Shown in pieces: positions 23,495 through 32,500 of a stretch of 52,753 nt of DNA (the first letter of the stretch is position 1; each line of letters starts with the position of its first letter). The stretch lies in assembly GCA_934647165.1 (NCBI GenBank), contig CAKUFA010000015.1, positions 1 through 52,753 of the forward strand. Direction: 5' to 3'. A program made the translations under genes and the position numbers. The notes under the pieces are model-generated. The model saw nothing but the letters and a program-made list of their open reading frames with translations, was not told the origin of the DNA and did no database searches. Source of the stretch: an uncultured Clostridia bacterium. Its GTDB lineage: Bacteria > Bacillota > Clostridia > Christensenellales > Aristaeellaceae.

Positions 23495-25114
23495 TTAGCC
23501 CCAAAGCAACGCAAGTGCAGGAACAATCTGCTTTTTGCGGGAAACGACATGGGGCAGGAATACGTGATGGTCGTGGATTTCGCCGGTGGCAAAGGCGGAA
23601 CGAATGATCTCCTCATCACCAAGGAAGATCAGCTCCGTTCCTTCCTGCAAAACATTGGTAAGCATGAGCAGAAGCATGTCATACTGCTTTTCCTGCTTGA
23701 GCTTTTCCATGGCGGGAAGGAGCTCCGGCAGGCGGGCGAGCACCTTATCGGTGTCCAGGCAGGTGACCTGGCCGATGCCCAATGTATGGCCGGCAATGTG
23801 GAATTCCTTGAAGTCATTGCGCAGAAGCACATCAACAGGCTTATCGGCACATTGACCAGCAGCAAAAATCTCCCGGCCGATTTTATCCAGATCAATGCCT
23901 GCAATGCGCGCAAGCCGCTCGGCAATGCGCCGGTCGCGTCCTGTGCAGGTGGGGGATTTGAAGAGTACCGTATCCGACAGAATGGCGGAGGCCATGAGCC
24001 CGGCAAGCTTTTCGGAGGGCATGAGCCCGCGCTCCTGGAACATGGTGGCTACAATGGTGGTGGTAGAGCCAACCGGCTCATTGCGCATGAAAACGGGATT
24101 GGCGGTTTGCACATCCGCCAGACGGTGGTGATCGATGATGGCCATAATTTCAGCCTGATCCAGGCCTGGGACAGACTGGCTGCGCTCGTTGTGATCCATG
24201 AGCACAACACGCTTGCGGCGAGGCCGCAGCAGGTGATAACGGCTCAGAGCGCCGACAACATGGTTGTTTTCATCCAGAACCGGATACGAACGGTAACGGG
24301 ATTGCAGCACAACCTCGCGTACATCGTCGATAAAGTCATCCAGATGGAAGAAAACAAGATCCTTTGTTTGGGCAATGCGGCTGACAGGGATGGCCTGGTA
24401 GATCATGCGGGCAGCACGGTAGGCATCGCAGGGCGTGGCGATGATGCAGGTCTGGCAGGAGCGGCCGCGATACTTTTCCGCAAGGTCGCTCTGGCACAGA
24501 ATCAGGCAGCTGACGCCGATTTCCAGCGCGCGGTCGGCCACGTCTTCCTGCTGCCCACAGATGATGATGGACTGTTTGCCGGCGCCTTTCAGGCATGCGC
24601 CGCAAGAGGGAAGAGCGATTTGCACTTCACCGGAAATCGCATCGAACACATCTTCATCATCGTTGATGATGCGTCCTTCCAGGGCGCTGAGCAGGTTGAA
24701 CACAGGCACGTTTTCCACCACGGGATGCTGGATGGACTTCATATCACTTTCTGCAATGCCGCCTGCGGTGACCATGCCGAACAGCTCGCCGTTTTCTGTG
24801 GTGACGGGAACAGCGGAAATGCTGCTGTTTTCCTGAATGACTTTCCAGGCATGGCTTACGGCTACGTTCGCGCCCAGGGCCGGGGGACGGTCAAAGTCAA
24901 TATCCCGAACCTGCGTGCGCACGGTGGACAAGTACACGGGCGGCTTGAAGCCGAACTTGTCCAGCAGATAGGCGGTTTCATCATTGAGATGGCCGAGACG
25001 TGCGGCAACGTACTCGTTTTCGCCAAGTGCATTTCGCAGCGCGGCATAGGCCATGGCGGACACAACGCTGTCCGTATCAGGATTCTTGTGACCGAAGACG
25101 TAAATGGGATCCAT
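23495..25114 (-). CDS. CBS-DRTGG-DHH manganese-dependent inorganic pyrophosphatase
   Basis: A 539-aa family II pyrophosphatase that splits pyrophosphate to phosphate. The catalytic DHH domain is split: FGHKNPDTDSVVSAMAY (residues 7-23) binds Mn, and the DHH motif IIDHHRLADV comes about 330 residues on, because a regulatory insert of two CBS domains and a DRTGG domain lies between. DHHA2 follows, with SPTCTGRDRRIAE. CBS domains bind AMP/ADP (inhibition) or ATP and diadenosine polyphosphates (activation) in studied clostridial enzymes. It lies 42 bp after the CHAP gene in the vanW operon. Confidence 0.92.
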   Translation of the reverse strand: MDPIYVFGHKNPDTDSVVSAMAYAALRNALGENEYVAARLGHLNDETAYLLDKFGFKPPVYLSTVRTQVRDIDFDRPPALGANVAVSHAWKVIQENSSISAVPVTTENGELFGMVTAGGIAESDMKSIQHPVVENVPVFNLLSALEGRIINDDEDVFDAISGEVQIALPSCGACLKGAGKQSIIICGQQEDVADRALEIGVSCLILCQSDLAEKYRGRSCQTCIIATPCDAYRAARMIYQAIPVSRIAQTKDLVFFHLDDFIDDVREVVLQSRYRSYPVLDENNHVVGALSRYHLLRPRRKRVVLMDHNERSQSVPGLDQAEIMAIIDHHRLADVQTANPVFMRNEPVGSTTTIVATMFQERGLMPSEKLAGLMASAILSDTVLFKSPTCTGRDRRIAERLARIAGIDLDKIGREIFAAGQCADKPVDVLLRNDFKEFHIAGHTLGIGQVTCLDTDKVLARLPELLPAMEKLKQEKQYDMLLLMLTNVLQEGTELIFLGDEEIIRSAFATGEIHDHHVFLPHVVSRKKQIVPALALLWG

Positions 25115-25156
25115 GTTTCATTCTCCTTATTCAGGCGATCCGCGCAAAGGGAAAAT

Positions 25157-26056
25157 TCAATCGTCATCCTCCACGACAAGCCAGGTGGCGGGATCGTTGT
25201 CCACGGCAGTGTCATAGGCGGCATCGAGTGCGGATTGTGTGGCCATGTTGGCAACGCCGTGCGCTTTGAGACCATGCTGCTGCTGAAAGGTTTTGACAGC
25301 CTCAGCTGTAGCTGAACCAAAAGTACCGTCCGCCTTTTCAGGGCTGAGAAGCGACAGGTAAACCAGCTTCTGCTGCAACTGGCGCACCTTTTCCCCTGCG
25401 CAGCCGGTGCGCATAGTCGTGTCCGCAACATCATGCACGGTACCGTAGCCGAGAATGCGGGTATAGTGCAGCGGGTACACCGTGCGCTTGACGGCAACGG
25501 GGGTGTTTCCTTCAATGACGTGGATGCTCACATTGCCGTCAGCATCCTGCGTGCAGTATTCTACCATGGCTACATGGTCGGTGTTGCGGTCTTCCGTCCA
25601 GGTGAAAAACATCCAGTCGCCAGGTTGCGGGATATAGTCGCCCGTGGCGAGAAAACTGGTTTCTCCTTTGAGCCACTGGTACCCCCAGCCTTCCAGATTG
25701 CCCCAGCGCACAACGTAGCGCCCCTGACGGATAAACCAGTCTCTTCCGGTATTTTGCCCGGAATAGAGGGGATAAACGTTGCGCAGAAGGGTTGTGCCAT
25801 GTTGCTGATCCACCTGATCGACGCACCAGCACAGGAACTCTGCACACCACTGAGCGTAAGGGTCTCCGGCCCATTCGCCGTACTTGCTGTAGCCGTGGGG
25901 TCCCTCCGTGTAGCCCACTTCATCGGAGGCAACATCCAGCAGCCAGGTCACATAGTCCGGCACATCCCATTGGGGTGGGATGATTTCATCTGCCAGGGCA
26001 GGCATGGCCGGCACCAGCAGGGCCAGCAGCAGACAGAGGAAGCGGCGAAGCATCAT
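25157..26056 (-). CDS. Secreted CHAP-domain amidase with peptidoglycan-binding domain
   Basis: A 299-aa exported cell-wall hydrolase. Residues 1-22 are a signal peptide (MMLRRFLCLLLALLVPAMPA). A CHAP-like domain follows, with the catalytic Cys in YAQWCAEFLCWCVDQV and the His in NTDHVAMVEYC. Residues ~225-285 are a peptidoglycan-binding PGRP-type helical domain (EKVRQLQQKLVYLSLL, ADGTFGSATAEAVKTFQQQH). It probably cleaves peptide links in peptidoglycan outside the membrane. The ATG at 26056 overlaps the sfsA stop as ATGA and follows AGGAGG; the 25 upstream codons are sfsA in another frame. Confidence 0.87.
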   Translation of the reverse strand: MMLRRFLCLLLALLVPAMPALADEIIPPQWDVPDYVTWLLDVASDEVGYTEGPHGYSKYGEWAGDPYAQWCAEFLCWCVDQVDQQHGTTLLRNVYPLYSGQNTGRDWFIRQGRYVVRWGNLEGWGYQWLKGETSFLATGDYIPQPGDWMFFTWTEDRNTDHVAMVEYCTQDADGNVSIHVIEGNTPVAVKRTVYPLHYTRILGYGTVHDVADTTMRTGCAGEKVRQLQQKLVYLSLLSPEKADGTFGSATAEAVKTFQQQHGLKAHGVANMATQSALDAAYDTAVDNDPATWLVVEDDD

Positions 26057-26760
26057 TCCATGCGCCTCCTGTTTGATAGAATCACGGGCACGGTGTGCGT
26101 GATGACCATGCTTTCGGGCGTAACGCAGCATACGGCGCCAATCAGGCGAACACCGGCAGCACGCGCTTCTTCAAGCGCATCGCCGAAGGCAGGGTGAGTG
26201 ACGTCGTTGGGCTGCACACCGGCAACGTCGTTTCGAGCAAGCACAAAACACAATGCGGCATCGTAACCCTCCCGGCGGGCGGCAATCAGTTCATACACAT
26301 GCTTTATGCCGCGCTCGGTGGGGGCGTCCGGAAAATAAGCCATGGAGGCATTGTCAAAAAGCGTGACGCCCTTCACTTCTGCGAAGCCCGGAACACCATG
26401 ACAGCGATACGCAAAGTCAAACCGTGACGAGCCGAAGCAGACCTCCGGCCGAAGATTGGTAAGCTCTGGCAAAAAACTGCCCGCAAGTGCCCACTCGGCA
26501 AACACACGGTTGGGCGCCTGGCTGTCTATGTTGACCACATAACCGCGATTTTCCACACATACGAGGTCAAAATGTGTTTTTCGTGCGGGTTGGTCGGAAG
26601 AAGCAAGGTATACCTTGCAGCCGGAAACAAGCAGCTCCTTACAGCGGCCGGTGTTTTTTACATGGCAGACAACGATTTCACCATGAAGGCGGCAGTAGGC
26701 GATGAAGCGATTGGGACGGGAAAGAAATTCAGCCTGAACCAGCTGAGAATACAGGATCAT
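26053..26760 (-). CDS. sfsA: Sugar fermentation stimulation protein homologue SfsA
   Basis: A 235-aa protein of the SfsA family, which has an OB-like N-terminal domain and a restriction-endonuclease-like C-terminal domain; its role is unsettled (DNA binding in E. coli, maltose metabolism phenotype). The family blocks are clear: RPNRFIAYCRLHGEIVVCHV, NTGRCKELL, GFAEVKGVTLF, FPDAPTERGIKHVYEL and FVLARNDV. Length is standard. It overlaps vanW (ATGA) and the CHAP gene (ATGA), so the three are translationally coupled. Confidence 0.93.
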   Translation of the reverse strand: MILYSQLVQAEFLSRPNRFIAYCRLHGEIVVCHVKNTGRCKELLVSGCKVYLASSDQPARKTHFDLVCVENRGYVVNIDSQAPNRVFAEWALAGSFLPELTNLRPEVCFGSSRFDFAYRCHGVPGFAEVKGVTLFDNASMAYFPDAPTERGIKHVYELIAARREGYDAALCFVLARNDVAGVQPNDVTHPAFGDALEEARAAGVRLIGAVCCVTPESMVITHTVPVILSNRRRME

Positions 26761-27893
26761 TCGCTCACCTTGTACACGAGCATCAGCAGCGCGCCGTCGT
26801 CACTGGTGTGACCTTCTACGCGGATGGGAAAAGAATAGTTATTGCGGAAGCGCAGGTTCAGATTGTCGTTGCCGACGGCTGCATCTACGCCATGGGGCAG
26901 GTAGCTCGCGCCGCCGGGACCGTGGGGACGGCGCTGGAGAATTTCCACCCCAGGCAGCTGAAGCAGCGCGTTATACAGGGTGGAGGACACCTGACAGGTG
27001 CCGCCGCCATACCCGGGGCGGCTGGTGCCATCCACCAGCACGGGCGCTTCCATGTAGCCGACCGATTTTTTGTAGGGGCCGACGTCCTTGTTGAAATTGA
27101 GGGATTCGCCGGGTTGCATGACGCGGGTCAGACGCTGACAGGCAACACGAATATTGTTGATACGGCTCTTGTTCAGCTTGGTATTCACCATTTTATAATA
27201 GGAAGTGTAGGCGGCAATGGGCGTATCGTTGCTCAGCGGCTCATCGGTGGGGGAAACGGGAATGAAATCCGTGAGATCATTGAGATCAATATAGCCATAC
27301 GTGCGCCAGTAAGGCACGATGGCCCAGCCATCCTGAATGCGCCAGATGCTGAGCATGGTGCCGGGGTTGAGCACAACCCAGCTGTCGTCCTCGTTGCTCA
27401 TGGATTTGCGCACGTGGCAGGTGACGGCAGTGGTCGCCACATAAACGGACTTTTGCACGCCGTAGGGATGGGTGTTTACACGATCCACAGGCTTAACATC
27501 GTAGATCCGGCTGCGCTTGATGTAGCCGATGTATTCCTTATAACGCACAATCACCCATGTGCTGCCGACATAGAGAACATCCGCCGAAACCACGCCCTCG
27601 TTGTAGGTCACACGGGAAGCGGTTTGGGAGCGCTCGGAAAAAAGGCTGGACATGGCCAGAATGTGGCAGGTGTAAAGTGCGGCGGAGTTCAGATCGAAAT
27701 CGCTCAGTTCCGCTTCATGGTAAACCTCACCTGGATGGAAGACGGTACTTTCATCATCGTCGTTCACCTCGTCGAGCGCTTCCACTTCTTTCTCCTCTTC
27801 AGCAGAGAGCGTCTCATCGTTCTCCGCCAGGGCAGGAAGGGTGCACAGCAGCAGCAGCCCAGCCAGCAGCATGGCCAGCAAACGTTTCATCAT
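26757..27893 (-). CDS. VanW-family secreted protein with SH3-like domains
   Basis: A 378-aa exported protein. The signal peptide is residues 1-23 (MMKRLLAMLLAGLLLLCTLP), followed by an acidic linker of about 35 residues. Two SH3-like stretches follow (GSTWVIVRYKEYIGYIKRSR; QDGWAIVPYWRTYGYIDL), then the VanW domain with the diagnostic GYGGGTCQVSSTLYNALLQLP. VanW domains are found with vancomycin-resistance loci and cell-wall proteins, but the activity is unknown. SH3-like domains bind peptidoglycan. It heads the operon behind its own promoter. The start ATG-ATG follows a GGAGG site about 11 bases upstream. Confidence 0.88.
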   Translation of the reverse strand: MMKRLLAMLLAGLLLLCTLPALAENDETLSAEEEKEVEALDEVNDDDESTVFHPGEVYHEAELSDFDLNSAALYTCHILAMSSLFSERSQTASRVTYNEGVVSADVLYVGSTWVIVRYKEYIGYIKRSRIYDVKPVDRVNTHPYGVQKSVYVATTAVTCHVRKSMSNEDDSWVVLNPGTMLSIWRIQDGWAIVPYWRTYGYIDLNDLTDFIPVSPTDEPLSNDTPIAAYTSYYKMVNTKLNKSRINNIRVACQRLTRVMQPGESLNFNKDVGPYKKSVGYMEAPVLVDGTSRPGYGGGTCQVSSTLYNALLQLPGVEILQRRPHGPGGASYLPHGVDAAVGNDNLNLRFRNNYSFPIRVEGHTSDDGALLMLVYKVSE

Positions 27894-27947
27894 CAGAAGG
27901 ACAGCCTCCTTAACCGTCCCCGTGGAACGGGGAAAAGTGTATTCCTT

Positions 27948-27976
27948 ATTATAGCATCCGCAGGCAAAGGAAGCAA
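27948..27976 (-). promoter_or_regulatory. Promoter of the vanW operon
   Basis: Minus-strand TTGCTT (27976-27971) and TATAAT (27953-27948) are 17 bp apart, 55 bp upstream of vanW. A 7-bp hairpin TCCCCGT/ACGGGGA (27917-27933) follows in the leader, just before the ribosome site. Confidence 0.75.
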
Positions 27977-28133
27977 GGCTTTGCCGTTTGTTTTACAACC
28001 TTGTGGATTGCGGCATTTTTTTGTGCAAATGCATGGAAAATTGGGTGAACTCGTGTCCATCGTGTACATTGTGAACAACAAGAAAAGAAAATGCTTGTCG
28101 AATCGGCCTATTTCATTTTTCCGGAAGAAAAGC

Positions 28134-28139
28134 TATAAT
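28134..28139 (+). promoter_or_regulatory. -10 element upstream of the ABC ATPase gene
   Basis: A perfect TATAAT lies 82 bp before the ATG at 28221, but the base run 17 bp upstream (TTTCAT) is a poor -35, so an activator may be needed. The 327-bp divergent gap (27894-28220) otherwise holds the vanW promoter and leader and no gene. The 80-nt leader contains a GGATGCATCC palindrome. Confidence 0.45.
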
Positions 28140-28220
28140 AAGCGTAGTCAAAAGGCGAGGATGCATCCCGCTTCTGAAGTGGCGCAAGCCTGCCGGACTT
28201 ATCACGAGGAGGAATGAACC

Positions 28221-29342
28221 ATGGCAAGCGTATCCCTGCAACACATTTACAAGATCTATGCCGGCGGCGTGCAGGCCGTCAGCGATTTCTGCCTGGACAT
28301 TGAAGATAAGGAATTCATCGTGCTGGTTGGACCTTCCGGCTGCGGCAAGTCCACCACCTTGCGCATGGTCGCCGGTCTGGAAGAGATTTCCGATGGCGAG
28401 CTGTACATTGGTGACAAGCTGGTTAACGATGTCGCTCCTAAGGATCGCGACATCGCCATGGTGTTCCAGAACTACGCTCTGTACCCCCACATGACCGTGT
28501 ATGACAACATGGCCTTCGGCCTGAAGCTGCGCAAGACCCCCAAGGATGAGATTAAGCGCCGCGTGGAAGAAGCTGCCAAGATTCTGGACATTGCACACCT
28601 GCTGAACCGTAAGCCCAAGGCACTGTCCGGCGGCCAGCGTCAGCGTGTTGCTCTGGGTCGTGCTATCGTGCGTGAGCCTAAGGTCTTCCTGTTCGACGAG
28701 CCTCTGTCCAACTTGGACGCCAAGCTGCGCGTGGCCATGCGTACGGAGATCACCAAGCTGCACCAGCGCCTGCAGACCACCTTCATCTATGTTACCCATG
28801 ACCAGACCGAGGCCATGACCATGGCTTCCCGTATCGTGGTTATGAAGGATGGCGTTGTGCAGCAGGTGGATAGCCCCCAGAACCTGTATGACTATCCTAC
28901 CAACCAGTTTGTTGCCGGCTTCATCGGCAGCCCCCAGATGAACTTCTTCAACGCCAAGCTGGAGAAGGAAGGCCAGGATGTGGTCGCCAAGTTCGGTGAG
29001 AACAAGATTGTTGTGCCCACCAGCAAGGTGTCCAAGTTTGTGGATGAGAGCTACATCGGCAAGGAAATTGTGCTGGGCATCCGTCCTGAGAACATCCATG
29101 ACAGCGCGGCCGTGCTGGCCAACCTGCCCACTGCCACTATCGACTGCGAGGTGGAAGTGACCGAGCTGATGGGTTCTGAGACCTATCTGTACCTGAAGAC
29201 CACCGGCAAGGATGACAACATCATCGCCCGCGTGGATCCTCGCACCACCAGCCGTGCTGGCGAACACATCAAGGTTGCCTTCGATGTGAACCACCTGCAC
29301 TTCTTCGACAAGGAAACCGAGAAGACCATTCTGAATCGGTAA
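28221..29342 (+). CDS. msmX: Sugar ABC transporter ATP-binding protein (MsmX/UgpC family)
   Basis: A 373-aa ABC ATPase of the carbohydrate uptake class, with an N-terminal nucleotide-binding domain (Walker A GPSGCGKST at 37-45, signature LSGGQRQRVALGR, Walker B VFLFDEPLSNLDAKLR, switch THDQTEAMTMA) and a C-terminal TOBE regulatory domain. No permease or binding protein lies nearby, so it is probably the shared energiser for several sugar transporters, as MsmX is in Bacillus. Codon use is unlike its neighbours: Lys is almost always AAG, Leu almost always CTG, Arg mostly CGT/CGC. This points to very high expression. GAGGAGG lies before the ATG and a strong terminator follows. Confidence 0.93.
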   Translation: MASVSLQHIYKIYAGGVQAVSDFCLDIEDKEFIVLVGPSGCGKSTTLRMVAGLEEISDGELYIGDKLVNDVAPKDRDIAMVFQNYALYPHMTVYDNMAFGLKLRKTPKDEIKRRVEEAAKILDIAHLLNRKPKALSGGQRQRVALGRAIVREPKVFLFDEPLSNLDAKLRVAMRTEITKLHQRLQTTFIYVTHDQTEAMTMASRIVVMKDGVVQQVDSPQNLYDYPTNQFVAGFIGSPQMNFFNAKLEKEGQDVVAKFGENKIVVPTSKVSKFVDESYIGKEIVLGIRPENIHDSAAVLANLPTATIDCEVEVTELMGSETYLYLKTTGKDDNIIARVDPRTTSRAGEHIKVAFDVNHLHFFDKETEKTILNR

Positions 29343-29360
29343 TCATTGCTCGAACAATAC

Positions 29361-29394
29361 AAGCGGCTCTCTTGCAAAAGGGAGCCGCTTTTTT
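29361..29394 (+). terminator. Terminator of the ABC ATPase gene
   Basis: A 13-bp stem (AAGCGGCTCTCTT with AAGGGAGCCGCTT, one G-U pair) with a 4-nt loop is followed by TTTT, 19 bp after the stop. Confidence 0.92.
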
Positions 29395-29513
29395 GTGCAG
29401 TGCAGTACTATGGGAAACGGAAAACACCGGAGCGGAAGAAGAAAACAGACATTTCCATAGCACAATGACGAAAAATGTGGTATGATGGAAAAACGTTGAG
29501 GAGGTGAGCACGG

Positions 29514-32500
29514 ATGCGGCGCTGCTTTACATGGTTGATGTTTCTTTGGGCATGCCTGTGCGTGCTGCCTGCCATGGCGCAAGAGCAGGTGCAAAGCGCT
29601 CCGCTATCGCGTGCCGTCTCCACGCGCAATGGTATGGTTCGAGTATATTTGTCCAGCCTGGGGAGCCCTACAACTCTTGATGTAACGGTGGCTGGCAAGT
29701 ATACGGCCGATGGCGCGCAGGATTTGTCCTTGACGACAGGGGAAACAGTACGGATTCGTTTTGATACATCGACAGGGCAAATCAGCCTGGTTTCAAGCGG
29801 AAAAACCTATGCCATGGGGCAGGAAATGGCGCTGCGTCGCCATGCAACCAGCGGAAGCAATGGTGTGCGCATTGCACAGGCACGCAAAAGCGGCAACCTG
29901 TATCCGGGTGATCTTCGGTTGATTGCCAGGAAAAGCGGCAGCTCGTGGCGGCTGTATCCCATTGTTTATGTATATATGGAGGATTATCTGTGCGGTGTGG
30001 TGCCCTATGAAATGGGAAATGGGGCACAGCTGGAAGCCCTTAAAGCACAGGCTGTGGCGGCGCGAACCTATACCCTCAACAAAATGAACCAGCGGTCATC
30101 CGGCTTGTATGATGTGGTGGATACAACCAACGATCAAGTTTACTATGGCAATTCAGACAGCACAACCAACTGCATGGCAGCGGTGCTTGCAACCAAAGGG
30201 ATTGTGCTGATGAATGGAAGTACGCTTACAAACACGTGGTATACTGCATCCAACGGCGGACAAACTGAGTCCGCCAAAAACTGTTGGGGATCGGGTGGTT
30301 ATGATTATCTGACGGTAAAAGACGATCCTTTTGACTTGGGCAACAGTCTGTCCACGGTGAAATCGGCCACGATTTATGGCGACTATGCCGCGGCAGCACA
30401 GAATGCGCAGCTGCGCACAGTGCTTGAAAGCAAGGTGCGCATGCTGGTGGGAAGCGCTACAATCCGACGGATTGCCGGTGTGACGCCACATACGCCGAAA
30501 TTTGGCGCGCCCAGCAGATTATATACAAAGATGGATTTCCAATTGCAGGTCATATCCGCTACCGGCAATGAAATGGACGTGACGGTAACATGCGACATCT
30601 TTGACGAGCTGGAGAGTATTCTGGGTCTGAGAATCAATGCGGCGAAGAATGAGCTGTGGTCGGTGGAGAAAGTGGGAAACAACTTTGCCGTGAAAGCCAG
30701 GCGATATGGTCATGGCGTTGGCATGAGCCAGCGCGGTGCCATGCGCATGGGCGCGCTTGGGTATACCTATGACCAGATTCTGGGCTTTTATTATGAAAAC
30801 AGCCGCCGGGTGCAGCATACCTTCACACAGACCATCCTCTCAGGGGTTGGAAACGATACCATAGAAACAGAGGAGCCGCCGGCAGAATTGCCAGAGGAAA
30901 CGGCAGCACAGGCATCCGTGCAGCTGCCTGGTGCAAACGACGTGACGGCCATGCGCACAGCGCAGGATGCGGCGGCCACAGTAATCACCTACCTTTCCAG
31001 CGGCACGATGGTGACGCCGCTGGCAAAAGGCGCGGAATGGACGCTGGTGCGCTTTGGCAGTCTTGTGGGGTATGTGCGAACAGGCGCACTGCGAATGATG
31101 GGCGAAGTGTCGGAGACTTCGACAGAGCAGGTGACGGCGGTAAGCCGGTGGGCGACAGTTTCCTGCACAGGAACGTTGAACTTGCGCAAAAGCGCCTCCA
31201 TGACAGCCAAGGTGCTTACGACAATTCCAAATGGCGAAGTGCTGGTGGTGCTCGGCACAAGCGGCGGGTTTGCCCATGTGCAGTATGGAGCATACGTAGG
31301 CTATGCGTCCACAGATTTTTTGCGGATGAGCGACCGCTATCCTGATGGAAAGCAGGAAGCGAGCCAAACGGCCTATACAAGCGCCAGTGTGAATCTGCGT
31401 GCATCCGCCTCAACGGGTGCAGCAGTGCTGGCTGTTTTGCCAGAGGGAACCCAGGTGCTTGTTATCGCGCGGGACGGAACGTGGTGCGCTGTGGTTGCAA
31501 ACAACATAAGCGGCTATGTGATGACCGAATATCTTACCGGAAACGAGCCAGCAGAGCCGACCCCGACGCCTTCAGCAGGCACAACGCCCGATCCTGATGG
31601 CGTGGAGGCGATTGTGACCACGGCGGAAGAAACTGCGCTGGTATATGACGGGGCGGGTGAGGATGCAAGTGTTATCAGCGCACTGAGCCGCGGCGAAAGC
31701 GTCCTTGTGACGAGCCGGGGAGAAATATGGTGTGTGGTGCGTCTGCCGGGATTGGCAGGTTATATGCGAACAGCGGATCTGCGCTTTCCGGGCAATCAGG
31801 GGAACAATGCACCTGTGCAGGGGTATGCGCAAGTAACAACGCCGTCTGGCAGCTTGAATCTGAGGACAAATCCACGTTCCGGCAGCGAGATTTTGACAAC
31901 GATTCCACGCCTGACGCGTTTGCCTGTGTTGGCAACAGAAGGCGAATGGGTGCAGGTGCGGTATGAAGGTATCACAGGCTGGGTGATGAGAAGTTTTCTA
32001 ATCATGGAAAATCGTGACCAGGCGACTGCAACACCGGCACCTGGGACAGGCAGCGCCTATGCACAGGTGATGACGCCATCCGGCAGCTTGAACCTTCGGC
32101 AAACACCTTCCAGCCGCAGCAAAGTGCTGACAACCATTCCACGTCTGACACGCATTGCGGTGCTTGCTCGGGAGAACGGTTGGACAAAGACAAACCACAA
32201 TGGGCATACAGGTTGGGTGATGGATAGTTTCCTGAATTTTGAATCAGCAGCAACAGAGCGTCCTGCAACGCCAGGGGATTTACCGACGGCTTCGCCAACA
32301 GGAGCGGCAACGCCGGAGCCGATCCCCACTGGTACGGCGAAACCGACCTTGGCCAGTGTGCGAACGGGCGGCGGAGCACTGAACCTGCGGGAAAGTGCAA
32401 GCAGCCGTGCTTCGGTGCTTGCGCGTATTCCAGAGTATGCACAGGTGCAGGTGCTCATGTGGGGCAAGGAATGGTGCGGCATTCGCTACGAGGCGCTCAG

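Noticed and set aside
23171..25315. Long (714-codon) open frame antisense to the pyrophosphatase and secreted-protein genes
   Set aside because: It covers two genes with clear signatures on the other strand and has no motif or start signal.
26808..28217. Open frame of 469 codons antisense to vanW and across the divergent promoter region
   Set aside because: Shadow of the VanW gene; it would read through the vanW promoter and leader.
28113..29300. 395-codon open frame antisense to the sugar ATPase
   Set aside because: It arises from the extreme codon bias of the real gene; no ribosome site or domain.
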